DNA of 64,000 nt. Source: Halodesulfovibrio sp. MK-HDV. GTDB taxonomy: Bacteria > Desulfobacterota > Desulfovibrionia > Desulfovibrionales > Desulfovibrionaceae. Of this stretch, positions 16,858 to 26,452 are shown one piece after another. The notes beneath the pieces are model-generated. The model saw only the letters and a program-made list of their open reading frames with translations. It was not told the origin of the DNA and ran no database searches. Positions within the stretch are counted from its first letter, which is position 1, and every line of letters starts with the position of its first letter. The stretch covers positions 70,040 to 134,039 of the forward strand of contig NZ_WYDS01000002.1 in assembly GCF_009914765.1 (NCBI RefSeq), given 5' to 3'. Position numbers and translations under genes: made by a program.

Positions 16858-18459
16858 TTATTTTCGCACAAGGAGCGGCTTAGCCAGACTCTTGAAGTGC
16901 GTTCCGTGTTCATCAGGCGGATTACGCCATAGGTGACCACTGCGAAGCAGCAGGTCGTCTGACGCTTTTGGTCCCCACGATCCGGCTTTGTACGGATGTA
17001 ATGGAGCTTTTTCCGGATGATCACGCCAGAAGTTGAGAACCGGATCAACAACTTTCCACGCTGCTTCAACGCCTTCGCGGGAAAGGAATAGCGTGCGGTC
17101 ACCTAACATGCAGTCAAGCAGCAGGCGTTCATAAGCATCCTGCGGGGCGGTGTCGAACACTTCATCATACTTGAAGGAAAGGGACAGACTCGCCATACAG
17201 GATTTTGGCCCTGGCTGTTTGGTATGAATGGTTAGATCAACACCTTCGTCAGGTTGAATCTTCATAACCAGAATATTAGCTGGCATTTCATGTTGTGATT
17301 CAAACCCGAACACAGAATGCGGAACACGTTTGAAGGTTACGGCAACTTCAGACTCGCGCATGTTTAGTCGCTTACCGGAGCGCATGTAAATGGGAACACC
17401 CTGCCAGCGCCAGTTGTCGATGTAGAGCTTCATACCTACAAAGGTTTCCGTGGTGGAATCCGGCGCAATATTGAGCTCGTCGTGATAGCCCGGTACGTCT
17501 TTTCCATCCATTGTTCCCGCTGCGTATTGAGCGCGAACAATGTTTTCTTTCAGTGTGCGTTCCGACCACGGGCGTATTGCTTTTAACAACTTAACTCGTT
17601 CTCCCTGAACATACTCAGCTTCAAACCGAGTTGGTGGCTCCATGGTGACGAGTGAGAGCATCTGCAACATGTGGTTTTGGAACATGTCACGTAGACACCC
17701 GGCTTCTTCGTAATAGCCGCCTCTGTGTTCAACGCCGACAGATTCAGCCACGGTTATTTGAATATTATCGATGTACCGCTGGTTCCAGAGTGGTTCGAAC
17801 ATAATATTCGCAAAACGGAGCATTAAAATGGACTGCACCGTTTCTTTGCCGAGGTAATGGTCAATGCGGAAAATCTGCGACGGTTTGAGCATGGAGGTAA
17901 GATGCTTATCCAGCTCCAATGCCGACTGTAAATCGTGGCCGAACGGTTTTTCGAAAACAACACGCGCCCACGGGTCCTCGTTCTCCCCTTCCACAGTAAG
18001 ACCGGATTGCGACAAGCGGCTTACAACGGTTGGGTGCAGTTGTGGTGGAAGCGCAAGGTAGAAGAGTTTGTTTTCTTTTTTTGAAAAGTCATCTTCGCAT
18101 CCCGAAGCTTTTTTCTGCAACCGCTTGTATGCTTCAATATCGCTGTAATCGCCGGACGTGTATCTGCACTGTGAAAGGAACGAGTCGAGGATTTCTCCCT
18201 TTGTGTCCTCGTGTGCATCAACAAGTGCTTCGCGCACTCGCTCCCGAAAATCCTCATCAGTCATCTCTGTACGCGCAAAACCTAATATGTAGAATTTTGA
18301 AGGCATGAGTTTGCGCAAGTACAGATTGAACAGCGAAGGGAGGAGCTTTCTGTACACAAGGTCACCGGAGGCACCGAAGATGATTATCCCGCAGCCTTCC
18401 GGCTTCTGCTCTTCGCACGGAGTGTGCGTTGGGGTCATCCTAGCTTTGATATTAGGCAT
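16858..18459 (-). CDS. zwf: Glucose-6-phosphate 1-dehydrogenase
   Basis: It catalyses the first oxidative pentose phosphate step, glucose-6-phosphate to 6-phosphogluconolactone, reducing NADP. The 533 residues include the Rossmann motif GIIIFGASGDLVYRKL near residue 25 and the substrate-binding, catalytic motif RIDHYLGKETV. An AGGA site lies just before the ATG at 18459. It starts nine bases after the gnd stop codon, so the two form an operon. The lactonase step (pgl) is not encoded here. The C-terminal part shows the usual GDRTLFLSREGVEAAW segment. Confidence 0.97.
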   Translation of the reverse strand: MPNIKARMTPTHTPCEEQKPEGCGIIIFGASGDLVYRKLLPSLFNLYLRKLMPSKFYILGFARTEMTDEDFRERVREALVDAHEDTKGEILDSFLSQCRYTSGDYSDIEAYKRLQKKASGCEDDFSKKENKLFYLALPPQLHPTVVSRLSQSGLTVEGENEDPWARVVFEKPFGHDLQSALELDKHLTSMLKPSQIFRIDHYLGKETVQSILMLRFANIMFEPLWNQRYIDNIQITVAESVGVEHRGGYYEEAGCLRDMFQNHMLQMLSLVTMEPPTRFEAEYVQGERVKLLKAIRPWSERTLKENIVRAQYAAGTMDGKDVPGYHDELNIAPDSTTETFVGMKLYIDNWRWQGVPIYMRSGKRLNMRESEVAVTFKRVPHSVFGFESQHEMPANILVMKIQPDEGVDLTIHTKQPGPKSCMASLSLSFKYDEVFDTAPQDAYERLLLDCMLGDRTLFLSREGVEAAWKVVDPVLNFWRDHPEKAPLHPYKAGSWGPKASDDLLLRSGHLWRNPPDEHGTHFKSLAKPLLVRK

Positions 18460-18467
18460 GGGCGTTC

Positions 18468-19367
18468 CTACTCTTTTTTCACGGCATGACCGCCGAATTC
18501 GTTACGCAATGCTGCAAGTACTTTGTTAGAGTAAACATCTTCCTGACGTGATTCAAAACGCTTGAAGAGTGACTGGGCAAGCACAGGAGCGGATACGCCG
18601 TATTCAACGCTATTGAGCACTGTCCAGCGTCCTTCACCGGAATCGTCAACGAATCCTCTGATGGATGAAAGATCAGGATCACGTTCGTAGGCGAGCACCA
18701 GTAATTCAAGAAGCCAGCAACGGACAACGCTGCCTTGTCCCCAAAGATCTGCAATGCCACCAAGGTCAAGCTTGTCGAAAGGACCATTGCGCATAAGGTC
18801 AAAGCCTTCGCCGATGGCTTCCATCATGGCATATTCGATGCCGTTGTGAACCATCTTAACAAAGTGACCGGAGCCTACAGGGCCAACATGCTTCCAGCCT
18901 CGTGGTGGTGCCAGAGTGTCGAATATCGGCTTGGCGCGCTGGACGAAGCGGTCTTTGCCGCCGACCATTGTGCAGTATCCGATTTTTAAACCCCATACTC
19001 CGCCCGAAACACCGGCATCAATGTAGCCGCAGCCTTTTTCAACAAATGCTTTTGAATTTTCCTGATCATCTTTCCAATAGGAGTTGCCGCCTTCAATGAC
19101 CAGATCATCCGGATCAAGTGCTTCCAAAATTTCTTTTAAGGCCATCTTGGTGACATTGCCGGAAGGCAGCATGCACCAGACTGTGCGGGGGCCTGTAAGT
19201 TTTTGCACTGCTTCTTTAATTGTCTGTGCACCGGTAGCACCTTCGCCGACCATCACGGCAACTTTATCAGGTGAACGGTTCCAGACTACAACATCATGCC
19301 CATCTTCCATGAGACGACGAGCCATGTTCATTCCCATTCGACCAAGACCGATCATTGCTATTTGCAT
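18468..19367 (-). CDS. gnd: 6-phosphogluconate dehydrogenase, decarboxylating, short form
   Basis: It converts 6-phosphogluconate to ribulose 5-phosphate and carbon dioxide. At 299 residues it belongs to the short YqeC/GndA-like form rather than the 470-residue E. coli type. The N-terminal NAD(P) motif is MQIAMIGLGRMGMNMARRL, then the substrate motif GGVWGLKIGY, and the catalytic Lys/Asn segment HFVKMVHNGIEYAMM. The AGAGGT site precedes the ATG at 19367. Short forms often prefer NAD, which is inferred, not shown. Its operon with zwf supports the role. Confidence 0.93.
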   Translation of the reverse strand: MQIAMIGLGRMGMNMARRLMEDGHDVVVWNRSPDKVAVMVGEGATGAQTIKEAVQKLTGPRTVWCMLPSGNVTKMALKEILEALDPDDLVIEGGNSYWKDDQENSKAFVEKGCGYIDAGVSGGVWGLKIGYCTMVGGKDRFVQRAKPIFDTLAPPRGWKHVGPVGSGHFVKMVHNGIEYAMMEAIGEGFDLMRNGPFDKLDLGGIADLWGQGSVVRCWLLELLVLAYERDPDLSSIRGFVDDSGEGRWTVLNSVEYGVSAPVLAQSLFKRFESRQEDVYSNKVLAALRNEFGGHAVKKE

Positions 19368-19721
19368 ACGATTACCTCTGAAAAGTAATTTGGTTTCTGG
19401 TAAAAAATGAATTCAACTTACAAAGTACGTGAGCTGCGTTGTTAGTGCAATCCGCAGTCATTATATTTGCAGGTGCGTCTGACTATTGAGATGAAGTTAT
19501 TTTATTCTCCTAATCCGCAATTTCTCATTCTTTGATCACGCGAAAGTTCGCTCGTTCGCGGCTGCCAGTTTATTTATCTACGTACTCGCCTCGCGTAAAA
19601 ACGGGTCAAGGGGGATTCCCCCTTGCGGATGCAAGGCAGCGCCTTTGCCCGCCGGAGGCATGCTCACCCACCGGAGGTACATTCGTTTGTCAGCAAAATG
19701 AGTTCCTGCTATGCTTCCCAA
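19368..19721. other. Divergent intergenic region with a dispersed repeat
   Basis: The gap between gnd and the phosphoesterase gene holds the promoters of both operons, which are not clearly recognisable, and the repeat copy at 19603-19660. A short partial echo, CCCACCGGAGGTAC, follows the repeat at 19667-19680. Confidence 0.5.
19603..19660 (+). repeat. GC-rich dispersed repeat
   Basis: It contains GGGTCAAGGGGGATTCCCCC, TTGCGGATGCAAGG and the ending GCCCGCCGGAGGCA. This is the shortest and cleanest copy. The first half can fold as GGGGGATTCCCCC. Confidence 0.75.
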
Positions 19722-20456
19722 ATGCGAATCGTAGTTCTATCAGATATTCACGCAAATTATGAAGCCCTTACTAGTGTGCTACATGATATTGCCCAGTCTT
19801 TTCCAGATGTTTCCGAGATAATTTCTCTTGGTGATATCGTGGGCTATGGCCCGGACCCTGAGTTGTGTGTTAAAACCGTTCAGGAACACGGTATTATTTC
19901 TATTGCTGGAAACCATGAACTTGGTGTCGGGCGTAGTAAGTATCGTTCCTGCTTCAACAAGCAATCTGTTGAAGTGGTAGATAAAACAGCACAATTGCTC
20001 TCTGAAGAATCGCTGGACTACCTGCGGTCGCTTCCCCTTGTGCTTTCGTTGCACGGCACTCTGTTTGTTCACGGGCTGCCGCCTCGGTCGGCATTCCAAT
20101 ATATTTGGGAGTTGGACGACGAACGGGTTCTGCTAAAATTTTCTCGGTTTCCCGAACAAATTGCTTTTCTTGGTCACACGCATGAGCTTGGGCTTGTCAG
20201 CGCTGCAAACGGCAGTGTGGTGCGTGGCGACTTGAAAGAAGGCACTCATACCCTCGATTTTACCAGCCGGTATATGGTGAATGCAGGCGCGGTGGGGCAA
20301 CCGCGTGATGGCGATCCGCGGGCAAAGTATCTTGTGTGGGATACAGAATCTCATGAACTTATAGTACGCTGTGTTGCGTATGATCCCACAGAGACCGTTG
20401 CCAAGATGAAGGCAATCGGAATGCCGGAACGATACGCCAGACGACTGCTGCCGTAG
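19722..20456 (+). CDS. Calcineurin-like metallophosphoesterase
   Basis: This 244-residue protein has the dinuclear metal motifs of the superfamily in order: DIHANYEAL, SLGDIVGYGP, IAGNHELG, then HG (residues after LFV), and GHTHELG. The start at 19722 is chosen because the domain begins there (MRIVVLSDIH); the ribosome site is poor and an upstream in-frame ATG at 19698 is possible. It is the first gene of a plus-strand run with a Ser/Thr kinase 16 bases on, then a cysteine-cluster protein and hldD. A protein-phosphatase role opposite the kinase is attractive but not shown; phosphodiesterase activity is equally possible. Confidence 0.88.
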   Translation: MRIVVLSDIHANYEALTSVLHDIAQSFPDVSEIISLGDIVGYGPDPELCVKTVQEHGIISIAGNHELGVGRSKYRSCFNKQSVEVVDKTAQLLSEESLDYLRSLPLVLSLHGTLFVHGLPPRSAFQYIWELDDERVLLKFSRFPEQIAFLGHTHELGLVSAANGSVVRGDLKEGTHTLDFTSRYMVNAGAVGQPRDGDPRAKYLVWDTESHELIVRCVAYDPTETVAKMKAIGMPERYARRLLP

Positions 20457-20472
20457 TCCACAGGGAAAATAC

Positions 20473-21840
20473 ATGAAGATTGGACGCTATACAGTATGCG
20501 GCCTGCTTGGCAGGGGCGGTATGGGAGCTGTTTTTAAAGCTCGCCAGCCGGTAACTGGACGTATTGTTGCTCTCAAAGTTCTCAAGCCTTCCGAGATGAT
20601 GGAAATGTTTGTTGATCGGGATGAACTTATTGCGCGGTTTGAATCCGAAGCGCGCATTATGGGAAAACTTGATCATCCTAATATCGCTGCCATATGGGAT
20701 TATGATATTGCTGACGGCACGCCGTTTTTCATCATGGAGTATTTTTGCCGTAACCTTGGCATGGTAATCGGTGAAAGCTACCGTGTGGAAGCACCAACCC
20801 GAAAACTTCCGCTTACAACCGCAGTCTCATATGCGACGCAAACTCTTGATGCTCTGTATAGAATGCATCAGGCTGGCGTTGTGCATAGGGACGTGAAGCC
20901 GTTCAACCTTATGATTACAGGGTTGGATGAAATTAAGTTGATTGATTTCGGACTGTCGCGCCTTCGTGGAGAAATGAGGCCGACCACAGCCGCAAAGGGT
21001 GAACGTATAGGCTCCCCATACTACGCAGCACCGGAGCAGGAAGCAGCACCGGACAGTGCGGACGGCAGGTCGGATATTTTTTCTGTAGGTGTCATGTTAT
21101 ACCGAATGCTTACTGGGGTGTTGCCTACAGACGAAGCAGTGTATACAAACAATGTTGTTCCGCGTGCCAGCCAATATTCTCTTGATCTTGATGCTGAGTG
21201 GGATGCCTTTTTTGATACGGCAATGGCCTTTGACCCTGAAGACCGTTTTGCGACAGCGAAGGACATGCGCATTGCGCTTGAAACTTTGGTGGCAGCATGG
21301 CGTGATCGGGTCGACAATGAATGTCGTTTTATTGATGAATTTGCTGAAACCCCGCCGTGCCCGACGGATGCGCCTGTTCTGCGTACAGCGCCTGTAAAGG
21401 TGCGTCTTGCAGAGGCTCAGAAAACTTTTGGGTTGGATTCATTATGGCGTCCCGCTTGTGTTGGTATGGCAGACCTCACTGATAATGAGGACGGAACCGT
21501 GACGGATTCTGTTACAGGAAAAATGTGGCAGCAGTCCGGTAGCGAGTTTGCATGTACATGGGACGAAGCCCATGCGTATATTGCATCGTTGAATGAAAAA
21601 AAATTTGCAAGCTATCAGGATTGGCGGTTGCCGACAGTGGACGAACTATCGTCACTAGTGCAGGAACCACCGGAACTTGGAGCTTTTTGTGTGCCGCAAC
21701 TTATGGACAGTGCACAGGATACACTCTGGACGTGCGATTCAAAGTCATATATGGCGGCATGGTTTGTGAGTGCATCTTTGGGTTTTGTAGGCTGGCAGGA
21801 TATGACATGTCAGTTTGCTGTCAGAGCGGTGCGCGGATAG
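20473..21840 (+). CDS. Hanks-type Ser/Thr protein kinase with a C-terminal DUF1566 domain
   Basis: Residues 1-280 form a eukaryotic-like kinase: glycine loop GRGGMGAVFKA, catalytic lysine in VALKVLK, HRDVKPFNL loop, DFGLSR and an APEQE activation end. All key residues are present, so it should be active. No membrane segment follows. Residues 330-455 match the DUF1566/Lcl C-terminal type (VTDSVTGKMWQQ, YQDWRLPTVDEL), often attached to surface or sensor proteins. A GGGA site precedes the ATG. It sits between the phosphoesterase and the CxxC protein. Targets are unknown. Confidence 0.93.
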   Translation: MKIGRYTVCGLLGRGGMGAVFKARQPVTGRIVALKVLKPSEMMEMFVDRDELIARFESEARIMGKLDHPNIAAIWDYDIADGTPFFIMEYFCRNLGMVIGESYRVEAPTRKLPLTTAVSYATQTLDALYRMHQAGVVHRDVKPFNLMITGLDEIKLIDFGLSRLRGEMRPTTAAKGERIGSPYYAAPEQEAAPDSADGRSDIFSVGVMLYRMLTGVLPTDEAVYTNNVVPRASQYSLDLDAEWDAFFDTAMAFDPEDRFATAKDMRIALETLVAAWRDRVDNECRFIDEFAETPPCPTDAPVLRTAPVKVRLAEAQKTFGLDSLWRPACVGMADLTDNEDGTVTDSVTGKMWQQSGSEFACTWDEAHAYIASLNEKKFASYQDWRLPTVDELSSLVQEPPELGAFCVPQLMDSAQDTLWTCDSKSYMAAWFVSASLGFVGWQDMTCQFAVRAVRG

Positions 21841-21876
21841 ACAAACTATCCATACAGATAAAAAAGGAGACCTAAC

Positions 21877-22554
21877 ATGGGTCAGGAAATACAAAAAGAA
21901 TGTACCCGTTGCGGTACATGTTGTGCCAAGGGCGGCCCTGCTCTGCACAAATCAGATCTTGAGCTGTACGCGAAAGGGATTTTTCAGCGTAAAGACCTTA
22001 TGACTTTCCGTCGTGGTGAGCTGGTACGTAACAACGTAACTGGCCAGCTTGAGCCGCTTCAGCAGGAACTCGTAAAAATTACCCGCCGTAACGAAAGCAC
22101 ATGGACTTGCTGCTTTTTTAACGTAGTAGACCGTCTTTGTTTTATCTATAACGACCGTCCTGAAGAGTGTAAAACTCTGGACTGTTGGAACCCTGATGCA
22201 CTTCAGGAAATGTACGAAGAAAATCGCATCACCCGTTTAGATGTTCTCGGTGATAACAACGGCTATGCTGAACTCGTAAGAATGCATGAAGAAAAATGTG
22301 GTTACGAGTACCTTGGAACCATTTTCGAACGTATGAAAGAAGATCCTTCTGCTAGAGAAGAATTTTTGGAATCAGTTCGTTTCGATATGGCATTCCGTAA
22401 GGTAGTTCAGGAAAAAGCCGGGGTTCCTTCAGCAGAAATGGAATTTCTGTTTGGTCGTACCCTTGGTGAAACCGTGCATATGTTCGGTCTGCGTATCGTA
22501 GATACCGAGCATGGCCCTGAGCTTGAAAATATTATCGAGAAAAAAGTAAGCTAG
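21877..22554 (+). CDS. YkgJ-family cysteine-cluster protein
   Basis: The 225-residue protein starts with the family signature CTRCGTCC (residues 8-15) and carries further conserved cysteines in CCFFN, LCFIYNDRPEECKTLDCW and CGYEY. The family is thought to bind zinc or an iron-sulfur cluster through these cysteines; the reaction is unknown. A GGAG site precedes the ATG. The gene lies 36 bases after the kinase and 20 bases before hldD, so it is in the same operon. It is probably cytoplasmic, with no signal peptide. Confidence 0.88.
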   Translation: MGQEIQKECTRCGTCCAKGGPALHKSDLELYAKGIFQRKDLMTFRRGELVRNNVTGQLEPLQQELVKITRRNESTWTCCFFNVVDRLCFIYNDRPEECKTLDCWNPDALQEMYEENRITRLDVLGDNNGYAELVRMHEEKCGYEYLGTIFERMKEDPSAREEFLESVRFDMAFRKVVQEKAGVPSAEMEFLFGRTLGETVHMFGLRIVDTEHGPELENIIEKKVS

Positions 22555-22574
22555 CTCCCCGCTAGGAGGACTGT

Positions 22575-23546
22575 ATGTACATCGTTACTGGTGGCGCCGG
22601 AATGATCGGCAGCGCTATGATCTGGAAGCTCAACGAAATGGGTATTACAGATATTATTGTAGTGGACAATCTCGCTTCTACTGAGAAATGGAAGAACCTT
22701 GTTAACCGTACCTACGAAGAATACGTCCACCGCGATACTTTTCTCGAAATGGTGATGCATGACCAACTTCCTTGGGAAGTTGATGCTGTTATCCACATGG
22801 GTGCGTGTTCTTCTACTACTGAAAAAGACGCAGATTTCCTTATGGAAAACAACCTTCAGTACACAAAAGCAATGTGCGAACTGGCGCTTATGAACGATGC
22901 TCGTTTCATTAATGCTAGCTCTGCTGCAACATATGGCGACGGTCAGTTCGGTTTTGAGGATTCCCTCGAAACTATGAGCAAGCTGAAGCCGCTGAACATG
23001 TACGGGTATTCCAAACAGCTTTTTGATCTCTGGGCAGACCGTACCGGACGTCTCGATAAGATTGCGTCCCTTAAATTCTTCAACGTGTACGGCCCGAACG
23101 AATACCATAAAGGCAACATGATGAGTGTTGTGTGTAAGGCATTCTCCCAGATTGGTGATACTAAAGAGATGAAGCTCTTTAAGTCTTACCATCCAGATTT
23201 CCCGCACGGTGGTCAGAAACGTGACTTTGTGTACGTAAAAGACTGCGTTGATGCTATGTGGTGGCTTCTTGAGAACCCACAGGCTAACGGTATCTTTAAC
23301 TTTGGTACCGGCAACGCGCGCACATGGAATGATCTTGCGAATTCCGTATTTGCTGCAATGGATATTGAATCCAACATCAGCTACATCGAAATGCCGGAAG
23401 TTCTGCGTGGTAAATACCAGTACTTCACAGAAGCACCGATGAAACGTCTTCAAGACGCCGGTTGCCCTGTGAAATTCCGCTCTCTTGAAGAAGGTGCGAA
23501 AGATTACGTACAGAACTACCTCGCACAGGAAGATCCATACCTGTAG
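22575..23546 (+). CDS. hldD: ADP-L-glycero-D-manno-heptose 6-epimerase
   Basis: It makes the ADP-heptose used for the lipopolysaccharide inner core. The 323 residues show the Rossmann motif VTGGAGMIGSAMIWKL, the catalytic Ser and the YGYSK (YxxxK) motif around residue 142, and the HKGNMMSVVCKAF substrate region known from RfaD. An AGGAGG site precedes the ATG. It is the last gene of the plus-strand operon, followed by a strong terminator. Its presence confirms a Gram-negative heptose-containing core. Confidence 0.96.
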   Translation: MYIVTGGAGMIGSAMIWKLNEMGITDIIVVDNLASTEKWKNLVNRTYEEYVHRDTFLEMVMHDQLPWEVDAVIHMGACSSTTEKDADFLMENNLQYTKAMCELALMNDARFINASSAATYGDGQFGFEDSLETMSKLKPLNMYGYSKQLFDLWADRTGRLDKIASLKFFNVYGPNEYHKGNMMSVVCKAFSQIGDTKEMKLFKSYHPDFPHGGQKRDFVYVKDCVDAMWWLLENPQANGIFNFGTGNARTWNDLANSVFAAMDIESNISYIEMPEVLRGKYQYFTEAPMKRLQDAGCPVKFRSLEEGAKDYVQNYLAQEDPYL

Positions 23547-23614
23547 CACCGAGCGTGCATAACTTCGTGTCTACGAAGTAGTTGCAGATTGTTAGTCTGC
23601 ACCAATAGCAAATG

Positions 23615-23649
23615 AAAAAGGGTGGAGCCATAAGCTCCACCCTTTTTTT
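23615..23649. terminator. Bidirectional terminator between hldD and the DUF190 gene
   Basis: The stem GGTGGAGC paired with GCTCCACC is extended by A/T pairs and flanked by AAAAA on the left and TTTTTTT on the right, between convergent genes. Confidence 0.9.
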
Positions 23650-23670
23650 GTTTTGATTTTTACGCGGTCG

Positions 23671-24018
23671 CTATTCTATGGTTTTACCGCCACAGCGAAC
23701 AAGGCACATGGTTACTGGCTCGCGTAGAATAATTCCCTGTTGGATCATGTCGCAGAGTTGGTCTGAAAAAGCATCAAGCTTCTCTTTGTCATCCACAATG
23801 CGGATAATTACAGGAATATCTGAGCTTCTGCCCAGCGGGTTTTCTTTGTGGATTTTTTTGGCTGCACCATACCCCATAATCCCTTTGTTAACAGTAGCAC
23901 CGGCGATACCGAATTTCTGGGCTTCTTCTACAATTGCGCGGTATAATGGTTCGCCATTGTGTTTTCTATCTTCATCAATGATGCATGTAATGCGTTCAAC
24001 TTTTGAACATTCCTTCAT
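23671..24018 (-). CDS. DUF190 family protein (P-II-like fold)
   Basis: The 115-residue protein fits the DUF190 family: a start strand ERITCIIDEDRKHNGEPLYRA, the GIAGATVNKGIMGYGA turn, and DIPVIIRIVDDKEKL. Family members resemble P-II signalling proteins and often sit next to CrcB fluoride channels; no crcB lies here. It is probably a small cytoplasmic trimer. A GGAGG site precedes the ATG. It is a single gene. Confidence 0.85.
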   Translation of the reverse strand: MKECSKVERITCIIDEDRKHNGEPLYRAIVEEAQKFGIAGATVNKGIMGYGAAKKIHKENPLGRSSDIPVIIRIVDDKEKLDAFSDQLCDMIQQGIILREPVTMCLVRCGGKTIE

Positions 24019-24370
24019 TTCGGCCTCCGTCGGAGCTGTCTAAGCGTTGCGGTGTATTGGAAAATTGTGTGCGTATTCCTTTTTTGAAAAAATTCAATGA
24101 ATACCATGACACAATACAATTTCCGAGGAGTTGTATCTGCTATTTTAAACAGAGTGACAGACAGTTAGCAGCGAAAAAAACGAGATGTTTGAAGAAAAAA
24201 TAAGAATTTATTTCTATAACTGTCTTAAAAATAAAGAATAAAAGTTTTTAGAGAGTTGTGGTTAGTCCAATGATTTTTTTCAGACAGAGAAAGTAGGCAA
24301 TAAAAAACGGTCAGCATTATAAAAATGCTGACCGTTTTGTTAGTTCTTGTATTGCGGGGAAGTTGAAATG
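24019..24370. other. Intergenic region upstream of the DUF190 gene
   Basis: This 352-base gap holds the DUF190 promoter, not clearly visible, and the mutL terminator at 24304-24338. No coding sequence was seen; the region is AT-rich at 24160-24300. Confidence 0.5.
24304..24338 (-). terminator. Rho-independent terminator of mutL
   Basis: The stem AAAACGGTCAGCATT paired with AATGCTGACCGTTTT has a short loop. It lies about 30 bases beyond the mutL stop. Confidence 0.85.
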
Positions 24371-26452
24371 CTATCCCTTGCGCTTAAACATTTTTTCCAA
24401 ATCATCAATGGTGAATTGAAGCACAGCAGGGCGTCCATGTGGGCAGTAGGTTCTGTCCGGAGTTGTTAGCCACTGGGCAATAAGACCGGCAGCTTCATCA
24501 GATGTGAGCTTTTGACCGGCTTTGATGGCGCTTTTGCAGGACATCATTGCCCATAAATCTTCCATCGAACTTATTTGACCGGAAAGAATCTCTCGCAGGA
24601 ACCCCTTTGCTTCCGCTGTCTCAAGGGCAGTTGGAATCCCTTTGACGCGCACTTCGGTTTCACCGGAAGTTGCTAGCGAAAATCCTATTTTTTCCAGATC
24701 TCCCCACATTTCCTGCAACCTGTGTGCTTCAGAAGGATGGAGCGTAAGGTTCATAGGGAGTGCGAGCAACTGCGAATGTCCTTGTGAGGCATCACGTTTG
24801 ATACGTTCAAACAGAATTCGCTCATGCACAGCGTGTTGATCCAGCAATATCAATTTTTGATTTCGCTGACGGATAATCAGATATGTGTCTGCCAGCTGTC
24901 CGAGGTAGGTCAAATCGCCGACGGATACGTTTTGGCTTTCTGGTTCTGCCTCGGCATGTCCTTGCGGTTCGTAATACTCTGCTGCTGACGTTTCCGCCAT
25001 GGCAGCGGCATGTGTTTCTTCTGAATACGCCTCAGTTGGTGGCGTAATGGATAGATCAGCTTGTTCAGCCGGCACTGTGCCTTGTTCTTCCAGCTCCAGC
25101 ACTGGAGTATATGGAACTGGCTCTTGATCTGTTGACGGAGAGAAATTTAGCGATACGTCGTTGTTTTCATCCATGCCAGAAGACTGCACCATGTCAGAAG
25201 ACTGCATTGTGGCAGTGCTAGCTGTACGTACAACCTCCGTCTCGTATCCTGTCGGTTCTGTATTGGGATTACGATTGATAACGCCATGGTCATCTGCCGC
25301 ACCCCAGAACCCCGCAGGCTTTGGCGGTGGAGAATCCAGATTCATAGAGGCTTGTGTTGCCGCAGGTGCATGAGCACTAGGCGACGCTGTGAAAGGATCG
25401 GTTCCGGCTTCAACCTGCTCAAGTACGGTAAGGTCATCAAGAGCACGTTCAATACCTTTACGCACGACGAGGTAGACGCTGTTTTCATCCTGAAAACGTA
25501 CTTCGTTTTTCGCAGGGTGTACGTTGGCGTCCACAAGCTCCGGCTGCATTTCAAGAAACAAAGCAATTTGCGGATATTCTTTACTCAGCAAGCGTCCTCT
25601 GTAGCCATCACGCACTGCGCGCATGAGAAGTCTGTCGTTAACAGATCTTCCGTTTACCCAGAAGAGCATACGGTCTGCACGAGGCTGCGCTTTTTGTGGA
25701 TGTCCTGCCAATCCTCGGATTGTATAGCCCTCGCGGGTATGATTCAGAGGAAGCAGTGAATCTGTAATGGCTGGTGGCCAAAGAGTCGCCAGACGGTCAC
25801 GGAGTGTTTGGTTTGTAGGAAAACGCCAAACCTCACGGCCGTTGTTTGTAAACGTAAAACCGACATCAGGGCGTGCAAGCGCGAGACGCGAGAGCATTTC
25901 CTGACAACGTTTGGTTTCAGTATTTTTTGTTTTAAGAAATTTGAGTCGTGCCGGAATATTGGCAAACAGGTCACGAATTTCAACCACTGTTCCCTGATGC
26001 AGTGCTGCAGGGCCTTGGCTGGCTATGTTGCCGTGTTCTACCTTGATGAAAAACGCGTCTGCCGGAGTATTCGCAACTTTCGGTGCTGGCGCAGAGGTAA
26101 TGGTAAAGGTAGAAACTGAGGCAATGGAAGGCAGTGCTTCGCCACGGAAACCGTAGCTGCCGATGCTCATCAATTCTTCCAGACTGGCTACTTTACTTGT
26201 GGCATGACGGGTTACAGCCATTTCAAGTTCGTCTTGAGGAATGCCATGCCCGTTATCGCGCACTTGAATAAGTGTTTGTCCACCTTCTTCAATTGTGATG
26301 TCTACATGTGTCGCGCCAGCATCAATGCTGTTCTCCACAAGTTCTTTCACAACGGAAGCTGGGCGTTCAACAACCTCACCCGCAGCAATCTGGTTGCGCA
26401 GGTCAGATGGGAGTACCTTAATATGGCGTCTGGGATCAGTTTTCTGTGTCAT
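24371..26452 (-). CDS. mutL: DNA mismatch repair protein MutL (endonuclease type)
   Basis: The N-terminal GHKL ATPase region contains ELVENSIDAGATHVDI and DNGHGIP, and the GFRGEALPSIASVS motif. A long Pro/Glu/Ala-rich linker spans about residues 350-500. The C-terminus carries the nicking-endonuclease metal motif DQHAVHERILFE, with the aspartate at residue 538, which fits DQHA-X2-E-X4-E exactly. The closing CPHGRP motif is also present. The enzyme therefore nicks DNA itself, as in bacteria lacking MutH. The 693-residue length is slightly long because of the linker. mutS is not adjacent. Confidence 0.96.
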   Translation of the reverse strand: MTQKTDPRRHIKVLPSDLRNQIAAGEVVERPASVVKELVENSIDAGATHVDITIEEGGQTLIQVRDNGHGIPQDELEMAVTRHATSKVASLEELMSIGSYGFRGEALPSIASVSTFTITSAPAPKVANTPADAFFIKVEHGNIASQGPAALHQGTVVEIRDLFANIPARLKFLKTKNTETKRCQEMLSRLALARPDVGFTFTNNGREVWRFPTNQTLRDRLATLWPPAITDSLLPLNHTREGYTIRGLAGHPQKAQPRADRMLFWVNGRSVNDRLLMRAVRDGYRGRLLSKEYPQIALFLEMQPELVDANVHPAKNEVRFQDENSVYLVVRKGIERALDDLTVLEQVEAGTDPFTASPSAHAPAATQASMNLDSPPPKPAGFWGAADDHGVINRNPNTEPTGYETEVVRTASTATMQSSDMVQSSGMDENNDVSLNFSPSTDQEPVPYTPVLELEEQGTVPAEQADLSITPPTEAYSEETHAAAMAETSAAEYYEPQGHAEAEPESQNVSVGDLTYLGQLADTYLIIRQRNQKLILLDQHAVHERILFERIKRDASQGHSQLLALPMNLTLHPSEAHRLQEMWGDLEKIGFSLATSGETEVRVKGIPTALETAEAKGFLREILSGQISSMEDLWAMMSCKSAIKAGQKLTSDEAAGLIAQWLTTPDRTYCPHGRPAVLQFTIDDLEKMFKRKG

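Noticed and set aside
22551-23549. 332-codon minus-strand frame opposite hldD
   Set aside because: It mirrors hldD, a confident gene with all family motifs, and has no recognisable protein pattern or ribosome site.
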